A stretch of 64,000 nt of DNA, taken from Marinicella meishanensis (GTDB taxonomy: Bacteria; Pseudomonadota; Gammaproteobacteria; Xanthomonadales; Marinicellaceae). The notes under the pieces are model-generated. The model was not told where the DNA came from and searched no databases. It saw nothing but the letters and a program-made list of their open reading frames with translations. The stretch lies in contig NZ_JAIOUV010000009.1 in assembly GCF_019931145.1 (NCBI RefSeq), positions 1 to 64,000 on the forward strand, read 5' to 3'. Position numbers and translations under genes: made by a program. Of this stretch, positions 44,451-50,808 are shown one piece after another (position 1 is the first letter of the stretch; each line of letters opens with the position of its first letter).

Positions 44451-45653
44451 TCAGCCTTTGACACAAACCACTTGTTTCAGGGTGTGGACCACTTCAACCA
44501 AGTCACTTTGTGCCGCCATGACTTGGTCGATGTCTTTGTACGCTTGGGGGGTCTCATCAATCACCCCAGCGTCTTTTCGACATTCCACCCCGGCGGTGGC
44601 GGCCTGGTGGTCAGCCAGGGTGAAGCGTTTTTTTGCCTCGGTACGGCTCATCACCCGTCCAGCACCGTGAGAACAAGAACAAAAAGATTCCTCATTGCCT
44701 TTGCCCCGCACGATGTAAGACTTGGCCCCCATGGAACCCGGGATAATTCCCAGATCACCGGCGGCCGCTTTGACCGCCCCTTTGCGGGTGATCAAAACGT
44801 TGGACCCAAAGTGGTGCTCACGCGCGATGTAGTTGTGGTGACAGTTGATCGCTTGTTTGATCAAACTGAACTCCGGCAACTCCTCACGCAGCGCCGCCAA
44901 CACCAACTGCAACATCACCTGGCGGTTTTTGGCCGCGTAGTTTTGCGCCCATTCAACCCAATCGACGTAGTCATCGAAGTACTCGGTGCCCTCAGACAAG
45001 TAAGACAAATTGGTGTCTTTCAGGTTGATGTGGTGGATCCGCATGTCTTCTTTGGCTAGGTTGATGAAATATCGGCCAATCATGTTACCGATACCACGAC
45101 TTCCAGAGTGTAACATCACCCACACCGCATTGTTCTCATCCAAGCACAACTCGATGAAGTGGTTACCACCACCCAAAGTGCCGCATTGATTCATGATTTT
45201 CTCAGCCGGATCTTTGGCCATTTTCGCCACTTCTGGGTGTCGCTCCAAGAGCACCGCATAGTCGGCCCACAGGGCTTTTTGTTCTGCGGCATTCAAGGCC
45301 GATTCCCGGTGCTGGGCAAAGCCCACCGGCACGGCTTGTTCGATGCGACTTCTGATCGGCGCCAGGGACTCTGGCAGGTCATTGGCATGCAATGACAACT
45401 GCACCGCCATCATCCCACAACCGATGTCGACCCCAACCGCAGCCGGGATCACCGCACCTTTGGTCGCCACCACCGAACCGACGGTGGCACCCAGACCAAA
45501 ATGCACGTCAGGCATCGCCGCCACGTGTTTGAAAATGAAGGGCAATGACGCGGTGTTTTGCAGTTGGCGAATGGCCTCTGGTTCAACCGCCACATCATTC
45601 ACCCATGCTTTGATCACTTTGTTTTCTGAGTTGAATACTTGGTAGTTTCTCAT
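44451..45653 (-). CDS. rtcB: RNA-splicing ligase RtcB
   Basis: The protein has 400 residues, close to the family's usual 400-410. It joins RNA ends carrying 2',3'-cyclic phosphate or 3'-phosphate to 5'-OH ends, using GTP and Mn2+. Conserved features: GVDIGCGM, with the metal-binding Asp and Cys; GGGNHFIEL; HSGSRGIGN; NCHHNYI; and the C-terminal CSHGAGRVMSR, with the His that becomes guanylylated. The start is ATG at 45653, preceded by AAGGAG; a further in-frame extension upstream to 45743 crosses a terminator hairpin and is rejected. No rtcA or rtcR gene lies nearby. The leader hairpins suggest regulation after transcription starts. Confidence 0.95.
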   Translation of the reverse strand: MRNYQVFNSENKVIKAWVNDVAVEPEAIRQLQNTASLPFIFKHVAAMPDVHFGLGATVGSVVATKGAVIPAAVGVDIGCGMMAVQLSLHANDLPESLAPIRSRIEQAVPVGFAQHRESALNAAEQKALWADYAVLLERHPEVAKMAKDPAEKIMNQCGTLGGGNHFIELCLDENNAVWVMLHSGSRGIGNMIGRYFINLAKEDMRIHHINLKDTNLSYLSEGTEYFDDYVDWVEWAQNYAAKNRQVMLQLVLAALREELPEFSLIKQAINCHHNYIAREHHFGSNVLITRKGAVKAAAGDLGIIPGSMGAKSYIVRGKGNEESFCSCSHGAGRVMSRTEAKKRFTLADHQAATAGVECRKDAGVIDETPQAYKDIDQVMAAQSDLVEVVHTLKQVVCVKG

Positions 45654-45671
45654 CATAAATCTCCTTTTCTT

Positions 45672-45688
45672 GGTGCCCAACTGGCACC
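45672..45688 (-). promoter_or_regulatory. Hairpin in the rtcB leader
   Basis: GGTGCC pairs with GGCACC across a 5-nt loop, about 19 nt ahead of the rtcB start codon and close to its ribosome-binding site. It lies just downstream of the terminator-like hairpin in the same leader. Confidence 0.5.
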
Positions 45689-45700
45689 TAATTTTTCCCA

Positions 45701-45727
45701 AAAAAAAACCTGGTAAATACCAGGTTT
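45701..45727 (-). terminator. Intrinsic-terminator hairpin in the rtcB leader
   Basis: Read on the minus strand, AACCTGGTA pairs with TACCAGGTT across 2-3 nt and is followed by a run of eight or nine T. No minus-strand gene lies upstream: the neighbour at 46061 is divergent. Unless an unseen small RNA is ended here, the hairpin lies inside the rtcB leader and would act as an attenuator. Confidence 0.75.
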
Positions 45728-46060
45728 CATCAATCCATTTCATGCAAGATCAACCAAACCTAGCCGCAGCAATCCACCTCGTGTGCTTGCTGGCTGTGCA
45801 GTCGTTTTGTTTGAACGTTTTTTATCATGTCAGTCCTGGTCTGAAAAAATGGGTCCGACCATTATGGCCAGGTGCCGCCTGATGTCAACTGTTGGTCGAA
45901 TGATTTGTCGATGAAAGGCGGCATTGCGTGGATGGTCGGTGCCTACAGTCGGCAGTCAGTGGTCAGAACTGATTCACATTTTTCAATGTTTAACCAAATA
46001 AATTCCTCACTGCCAGCGTTTTTCTTTACAATGATTCGCCAAGAGGAGTACAGATTCACC
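45728..46060. other. Divergent intergenic region upstream of rtcB and the GTPase-like gene
   Basis: About 330 bp holding the promoters of both divergent genes. Short frames cross it, but none looks protein-like or has a ribosome site. No clear sigma-54 element, as known for some rtc operons, was found oriented toward rtcB. Confidence 0.4.
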
Positions 46061-46630
46061 ATGAAACCACTGAACATTGTTGTCACTGGCGATCCCGACG
46101 CCATCAAAACATTGATCCGTTCGATCGGCTATGGGCCGGACAAGACCATCGCCCATGCTTATACCTCAAAAAAAGACCTCCAAGCGCACACCGTGGACCT
46201 CAATTTTGGCAGCCTGCAAGTCGATGACGATTACCGCATCGATTTTTTTGGTGGCACCGATCCCAAGTTATTGGAATTCGTCAAGCAACTGCCTGGCTCG
46301 GGGCTGCGAGGCATGATCGTGGTGGTTGATGCCGATCAAGACAACGCCACCGACACCCTGGATCAAATCCTGCAAGCCAACACCGCCTTGTTGAAAAAGT
46401 TTGCCTTGGCCATTGGCATCACCGGTGATGATTACCAAGGCATCAAGCTGGCCGAAACCCATGCCCGTGAGTCACTCAGGCAGTTGGGCGCGGTGGCGCC
46501 GGTGTTCAGCATCGACGTGGCCCACAAGGAAGACGTCAATTTGTTGACCGAATCGTTGTTGTGTCTCACCAATCCGGGGATTCATGAAAACAACAACAAA
46601 GCCAGCAGTTACCAACAGTCGGGTCTGTAA
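46061..46630 (+). CDS. Degenerate small-GTPase-like protein (MglA/COG2229 type)
   Basis: The protein has 189 residues. ATG at 46061 is chosen because the conserved beta-strand start (KPLNIVVTGD) follows it; AGGAG lies a rather long 12 nt upstream. The fold outline matches the bacterial small Ras-like GTPases encoded beside signalling proteins: VVTGDPDAIKTLIRSI in the P-loop position, a VDLNFGSLQVDD strand pair, and DFFGGTDPKLLEF where DxxGQ-type switch II normally lies. The P-loop lacks the GxxxxGKT pattern and switch II lacks its usual residues, so GTP binding is doubtful. Its stop codon overlaps the next gene (TAATG). It may work as a scaffold with the degenerate receiver protein that follows. 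Confidence 0.65.
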   Translation: MKPLNIVVTGDPDAIKTLIRSIGYGPDKTIAHAYTSKKDLQAHTVDLNFGSLQVDDDYRIDFFGGTDPKLLEFVKQLPGSGLRGMIVVVDADQDNATDTLDQILQANTALLKKFALAIGITGDDYQGIKLAETHARESLRQLGAVAPVFSIDVAHKEDVNLLTESLLCLTNPGIHENNNKASSYQQSGL

Positions 46631-47691
46631 TGAAGGTGGAATCCGCAAGCAAACACTATGTGACGGTCAGCTTTTGTGGCTTTGACCAGATATCCCGCAA
46701 ACTCATTCTCTCGCGGTTTAAGGACCCACAGTATGTCATTGAATTGATGGAAGAACCCGAGGACGCAGACCTGTGTTTGTACAACCAGGAGTACCTGGAT
46801 GAAATCAAAGCCATCGGTGAGTTGAAGGACCGCTTGTTGCAAGCGGAGATTCCGATGATTCTGCTGACCGACGCCGATGACGTGGCCGATGACGGCTTGT
46901 TCCGAGCCATCACCAAACCGTATCAAAACCGGGAATTGAGCAAGTACCTGTATCAGGTGACTGACACCTTTTATGCGCTGATCAAAAAGCGCTTGAAGCT
47001 GAGAAAGAAACAGCGCGCCGACAAGCAGATATACAACCGACACCTGTCCAATGCCATCAACCCGGCGCAGATCCAATATGGGTCTGACCGCTACTACGCA
47101 CAAAAGTATGTGGGCTTGAATGCCGACATCGATTTTGCCGATGGTCAACAAGTGAAGGCCGTGCAAATTAATGCCAACAATTATTTATTCACCTATTTGA
47201 AACAGGCCTTTGAATTGTCGGCCCAGAAAAACAAAGTCACTGCAGTGAAATCGGTGTATGGCACCTTCTACATCGATGCCGTGCGCAAATTGATTCACCA
47301 CGACAAATCCGCTGACGAAATCAAAAACATCCACAAAATTCCTTTTTACAAAGACACCCGTGTGTACCTGGCCAAATTGAAACGCGGTGAATTGGATGCG
47401 ATGCACGCCTTTGATTATGAACCTTTTGTGTGGCATTCGAGCATCAATGCCAGCAAAGGCAAAATCCCTGAAGATGTCAATTACCGTGCGCCGGTGAAAC
47501 TGACGGCCTGGCCAGACCTGTCGAAACTGATTGTGTTCAAGCACGCCATCCGCATCATGGCCTTGTGGTCACGGGGTGTCTATTCGCTGCAACACACCGG
47601 CAAGCTGTTGAATATCCCCCAACGCTATCCCTTGACGGTGTACACCGCCCTGCATGCTTTGGGTTTGATCACCGAAGTCAAGCGTCGCTGA
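46630..47691 (+). CDS. Degenerate receiver-domain protein with uncharacterised C-terminal half
   Basis: The protein has 353 residues. Residues about 8-120 follow a response-regulator receiver outline: an initial strand, ADLCLYN where the phospho-Asp strand normally lies (the Asp is replaced), MILLTDADD with the conserved Thr, and ITKPYQNRELSKYL with the conserved Lys-Pro. It therefore probably cannot be phosphorylated in the usual way. A basic linker (KKRLKLRKKQ) leads to a C-terminal region of about 220 residues containing AVQINANNYLFTYLKQAFE and a winged-helix-like end (YSLQHTGKLLNIPQRYPLTV) that may bind nucleic acid or protein. It is translationally coupled to the GTPase-like gene. No named family was recognised for the C-terminal half. 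Confidence 0.6.
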   Translation: MKVESASKHYVTVSFCGFDQISRKLILSRFKDPQYVIELMEEPEDADLCLYNQEYLDEIKAIGELKDRLLQAEIPMILLTDADDVADDGLFRAITKPYQNRELSKYLYQVTDTFYALIKKRLKLRKKQRADKQIYNRHLSNAINPAQIQYGSDRYYAQKYVGLNADIDFADGQQVKAVQINANNYLFTYLKQAFELSAQKNKVTAVKSVYGTFYIDAVRKLIHHDKSADEIKNIHKIPFYKDTRVYLAKLKRGELDAMHAFDYEPFVWHSSINASKGKIPEDVNYRAPVKLTAWPDLSKLIVFKHAIRIMALWSRGVYSLQHTGKLLNIPQRYPLTVYTALHALGLITEVKRR

Positions 47692-47696
47692 GAAGA

Positions 47697-48632
47697 TCAT
47701 TCTGGGGCCAAGGCCCGCAGTTGCTTGGACAACACCTGGCGATACATCTGGAAAGACTTCAATTCTTGTTGTAATTGTTTGTTGTAATTGGACAAAGATT
47801 GGAACGCCCTTTGTTCTTTGGTCAAAATTTCATACACATCACCATTACCAATGAAAGTGTCTCGGTCCAAAAAGTTCTTCACTTCTTTAAGATAGACCCC
47901 CAGATCATTGACGGTTAAGTCATACCCATTGCGCAAGGTTTGCATCGATAACAAAACGTCATTGTAGGCGGCCATGTCCAAGTCATTGATGGCTTGAAGG
48001 ATTTCTTGGTGAATCACCTGGTTTTCTGTGTGGATGACGTAGATGTCGCCGCCATCATCACGGCTGTTATCCAGGGTTTGTAAGTGGGGGCTGATTTTTT
48101 TTCGAATTTGGCTCTTGGCTGCGGTGAACGCTTGCATCGCGACCGGGTTGTCAAACAAGCGCTGGGCGCGCAGTTCTTTGAATGATTCTTCCACCACCTT
48201 GGTGATGTTCAGGTCTGCTTTCGGTGGGATCATGCCGTCAGGAAACATCAGTTGCATGATCTGGGCATCCGGTTCGCGCATGGCTGCCTGCACCCGGGCA
48301 AAAGCCGATCTGAGGTCGGTGATGTTTTGTGTCAACGCTTTGGTTGCTGCCATGTTTTTGTCGTACTCCACCAACAATTGACGCACGGCATTGTGTTGTT
48401 CGGCCTGGCGCATTTGATCCTGTTTCCAGACCACGCCCAACACCACCAACAACAGACCCAGCACATAGGCGTGGTCAAGCATTGGCGGCGGAATTTTGGC
48501 TCGCCACGAAGTGGGCCATGGACCAACGAGCTGTTTGGCCATCAACCAGCGCACCGCCAACAAACCCAAGGTCACCACCAGGCCAAAAATCACCAATGGA
48601 TCGGTCAAATAAAGGGTCAATTGAGCAAACAT
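47697..48632 (-). CDS. Inner-membrane protein with coiled-coil periplasmic or cytoplasmic domain
   Basis: The protein has 311 residues. ATG at 48632 is preferred, with GGAGG 10 nt upstream; a longer TTG-started frame is rejected. There are two N-terminal membrane spans (PLVIFGLVVTLGLLAVRWLM and YVLGLLLVVLGVVW), then a long helical region with heptad-like stretches (AEQHNAVRQLLVEYDKNMAA; LSNYNKQLQQELKSFQMYR). No catalytic motif was seen and no family recognised. It is convergent with the preceding gene pair with only 5 bp between stop codons and no terminator, so the two transcripts must overlap. Confidence 0.7.
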   Translation of the reverse strand: MFAQLTLYLTDPLVIFGLVVTLGLLAVRWLMAKQLVGPWPTSWRAKIPPPMLDHAYVLGLLLVVLGVVWKQDQMRQAEQHNAVRQLLVEYDKNMAATKALTQNITDLRSAFARVQAAMREPDAQIMQLMFPDGMIPPKADLNITKVVEESFKELRAQRLFDNPVAMQAFTAAKSQIRKKISPHLQTLDNSRDDGGDIYVIHTENQVIHQEILQAINDLDMAAYNDVLLSMQTLRNGYDLTVNDLGVYLKEVKNFLDRDTFIGNGDVYEILTKEQRAFQSLSNYNKQLQQELKSFQMYRQVLSKQLRALAPE

Positions 48633-48700
48633 TGTTATCACACCTCCGATTTTTTTGAGCCAGCCACACACGATACACAACTGGCTTAAGGGGCATTGTA

Positions 48701-48715
48701 GGTTAAATGTTAACC
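48701..48715. promoter_or_regulatory. Inverted repeat GGTTAA-N3-TTAACC
   Basis: Perfect 6-bp arms around ATG, about 70 nt upstream of the membrane-protein start at 48632. It is a possible operator; no cognate regulator is known. Confidence 0.3.
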
Positions 48716-48936
48716 AAAAATCTTGACTGGGTTGGCAGAAATGGTGGTTTTTGGGTCGTCAAACAGCGACTTTAGCCACCAAACAGCCCCCCATTGCCCC
48801 TGCTGAAATGGCCATTGAGGATCTTTGATAAAAATTTTTATGTCAATTAATCCATTGAATTTAAAACAATTATTCATTGCATGTGAGGTAATTCGCGTTT
48901 TTTTTCAGCACAAGCTGGCATGGCCATGCTATTATT

Positions 48937-48954
48937 GTGTCCACATTTGGACAC
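48937..48954 (+). promoter_or_regulatory. Probable operator at the start of the DUF6502 gene
   Basis: GTGTCCACATTTGGACAC is a perfect inverted repeat with 6-bp arms and a 6-bp spacer, ending 9 nt before the ATG. Its position over the translation start and the regulator-like nature of the protein suggest autoregulation. Confidence 0.5.
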
Positions 48955-48963
48955 GATTATTTT

Positions 48964-49764
48964 ATGCGTGCTTTGTTGGCTGCGACCCAGGTCGATTTAC
49001 AAAACCTCAATAAGTTCAAACCAGCGTTCAAAGAGTTGGCTCGTTTTTTATTGAACAACAACATCAAATACGAAGACACCATGAACCTGATGAAAGCTTC
49101 ATTCATAGACTCTGCCATTGAAATGGATGGCACCATGTCCATGCATGGTGTCAACAAATCGGCCATTTCTTTGCAAACCGGCATCGATCGCCGACAAATC
49201 ATTCTGCAGAATGAAGTGGACGATGAAGATGAGTTGACCAGAAAGAAACCGGATCCAGTGGTGTTGATCTTGGCCGAATTGAGAAAGTATCGGGACTTGC
49301 AGAAACAAAGCACCATTGCCAAAAAAGGCCCTGGCATCACCCTATTCAGTATCATCAACCGTTACAAAGGTCGGCTCACGCCCCCTACCTTAATCAACGA
49401 GTTGGTCAAATTGGGTTGTATCGAAGCCATCAACAAAAATGAATATCGGATTGTATCTACCAACATCCGACTGCAACAATCAGACACCCGCAAGTTTGAT
49501 TATGCCTGCACCTTGATTTATCGCATGATTCACACCCTGCGCAAGAACATCGAACACCCAGAACAAAATGTTTTGGAGTGGACCATCGAATCCACGCAAA
49601 TTCCGCCAGAACAAAGACAGCAGTTTGTGGCCGATGTCAAACAGGTCAGACAAGATCTGAGAAAAGACATCTTTGAATTTGTTGAACGTTATGAATCCGA
49701 TGACGAACCGGGCACCTATCCACCCATCAGCCTGAGTGTGTTCATGTACGACCAACAACAGTAA
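48964..49764 (+). CDS. DUF6502 family protein, probable regulator
   Basis: The protein has 266 residues from ATG at 48964; the upstream in-frame GTG (48937) lies inside the palindrome and is less likely. The N-terminal half has the DUF6502 outline: a helical FKELARFLLNNNIKYEDTMNLMKASFIDSA segment followed by a helix-turn-helix-like KSAISLQTGIDRRQIILQ. A second winged-helix-like part (TPPTLINELVKLGCIEAI; EYRIVST) occupies the middle. The protein is soluble and ends in a helical, charged tail. Functions of the family are not established; the architecture suggests DNA or RNA binding. A CsrB-like RNA begins immediately after its stop codon. Confidence 0.75.
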   Translation: MRALLAATQVDLQNLNKFKPAFKELARFLLNNNIKYEDTMNLMKASFIDSAIEMDGTMSMHGVNKSAISLQTGIDRRQIILQNEVDDEDELTRKKPDPVVLILAELRKYRDLQKQSTIAKKGPGITLFSIINRYKGRLTPPTLINELVKLGCIEAINKNEYRIVSTNIRLQQSDTRKFDYACTLIYRMIHTLRKNIEHPEQNVLEWTIESTQIPPEQRQQFVADVKQVRQDLRKDIFEFVERYESDDEPGTYPPISLSVFMYDQQQ

Positions 49765-50132
49765 CCGAGTCTCGGGGCCACACACAGGAGGTGTGTGTGC
49801 AGCCACACAAGGAGGTGATCATCACGCCAAAGGCCTGGTGTGAGCTGCCACCACACCACAGGACGTGGTGTTGAACAAGGACCAAGGAACCAGGCAATCA
49901 GCGACTGGGAAGTCGCGCATGAGGAACCCATGCACGGTGATTGTCGGCCAGGAAGGCCAAACCACACGGAGGTGGGGCACATTTAAACGGAACAGCCATT
50001 GGTGATCAACAAGGCGGTTGATACCGCACCAGTGACAAGATTAAGGTTTGGTCGCAAACAGGGAGATGTTTGAGGTTGCGATCAAAACAGACTCAGCCGG
50101 CTCAAGCAGGACGCATGATCCGGCATTTTTTT
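49765..50132 (+). ncRNA. CsrB/RsmZ-like regulatory RNA (CsrA/RsmA sponge candidate)
   Basis: About 368 nt with no open frame, made of consecutive short hairpins whose loops show GGA. Clear stem-loops: 49779-49799 (loop GGAGG), 49853-49871 (AGGAC), 49901-49916 (GGGA), 49917-49933 (AGGAACC), 49946-49958 (AGGAA), 49962-49975 (ACGGAG) and 50055-50072 (GGGAGA). Twelve GGA triplets occur in all, far above expectation, and most are preceded by A. It ends in a stem followed by seven T whose loop itself carries AGGAC. This is the architecture of CsrB, CsrC, RsmY and RsmZ, which bind many copies of the translational regulator CsrA/RsmA and so relieve its repression. The 5' end is uncertain: it may have its own promoter inside the DUF6502 gene or be processed from that mRNA. 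CsrA itself is not encoded in the window. Confidence 0.8.
50096..50132 (+). terminator. Terminator of the first CsrB-like RNA
   Basis: GCCGG (50096-50100) pairs with CCGGC (50120-50124) and is followed by seven T after one A. The 19-nt loop includes AGGAC, another potential CsrA site. Confidence 0.75.
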
Positions 50133-50198
50133 GATGTCCATGATGGGCCTATCCGACCGGACCCACACTCACCATGGACGCGAAGCCTGATCCTTGAA

Positions 50199-50807
50199 TC
50201 AATATTTCACTGAACAACCATAAGGCGGGGTCGATTTCACTGCCACTTCACTGCCGGTGGCCATGGCCGTCAAAGCTGCGGTCACGTAGTTGTTGGCGCC
50301 TTCCAGTGATTTGGGATTGAACGACGGTTGGTCATCAATGGCTCCATCGTATTGAATCATGCCCTCGGCATCGATGATGAACATCTCCGGCGTGGTTTTG
50401 GCGTCATACAAGCGACCCACCGTGCCGTCATAATCCAACAAGCGGGCGGTGGCTTTGGCCTGGTGTTTGTCGATGATGGCATTGGCTTCCTCTGGCGAGG
50501 TGTGTCCTTGTTTGCCGGGCGCCGATGACAAGATGGTCAACCACACGATGTCATCGGCGGTGGCATCGGCTTGCAGTTCTTGCATGTTGCCACTTTCGTA
50601 ATGTTTTTTCACGTAGGGGCATTCGTGGTTGGTCCATTCCAACACCACCGTCTTGCCTTTGAAATCAGACAGTTGGTGGCTGTTACCGTGGGTGTCTACC
50701 AAGGTGAAGTCTGGCGCCATCACGCCAGCTTTGCTCGCCCAGGCGCAGGCACTGGCGGTACACAACAAAACACTGAGGAGGATGGTGGAGGCGGGTTTGA
50801 GTTGCAT
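50199..50807 (-). CDS. Periplasmic redoxin (AhpC/TSA-like thioredoxin-fold protein)
   Basis: The protein has 202 residues; ATG at 50807 is preceded by GGAG 8 nt upstream. A Sec signal (TILLSVLLCTASACAWA) is followed by the redoxin core: PDFTLVDTHGNSHQLSDFKGKTVVLEWTNHECPYVKKH. The single active-site Cys, near residue 62 in a CPYV context, is in the position of the peroxidatic or thioredoxin N-terminal Cys; the usual second Cys is missing. A TTPEMFIIDAEG strand gives the cis-Pro region. The gene starts one base after the DsbD-like gene's stop, so it probably receives electrons from that reductase in the periplasm. Confidence 0.85.
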   Translation of the reverse strand: MQLKPASTILLSVLLCTASACAWASKAGVMAPDFTLVDTHGNSHQLSDFKGKTVVLEWTNHECPYVKKHYESGNMQELQADATADDIVWLTILSSAPGKQGHTSPEEANAIIDKHQAKATARLLDYDGTVGRLYDAKTTPEMFIIDAEGMIQYDGAIDDQPSFNPKSLEGANNYVTAALTAMATGSEVAVKSTPPYGCSVKY

Positions 50808-50808
50808 G

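Larger units (their letters stand above)
48633..48963. other. Divergent intergenic region with two inverted repeats
   Basis: About 330 bp between the membrane-protein gene and the DUF6502 gene. It holds GGTTAAATGTTAACC (48701-48715) and GTGTCC-N6-GGACAC (48937-48954), listed separately. Nothing else was recognised. Confidence 0.5.

Noticed and set aside
45670-45882. Small plus-strand frame upstream of the GTPase-like gene
   Set aside because: It crosses the rtcB leader hairpins, lacks a ribosome site and has no recognisable sequence.
49779-50072. Repeated AGGAGG motifs read as ribosome-binding sites or a CRISPR array
   Set aside because: No open frames follow the motifs, spacing is irregular and each lies in the loop of a hairpin; the CsrB-like explanation accounts for all of them.
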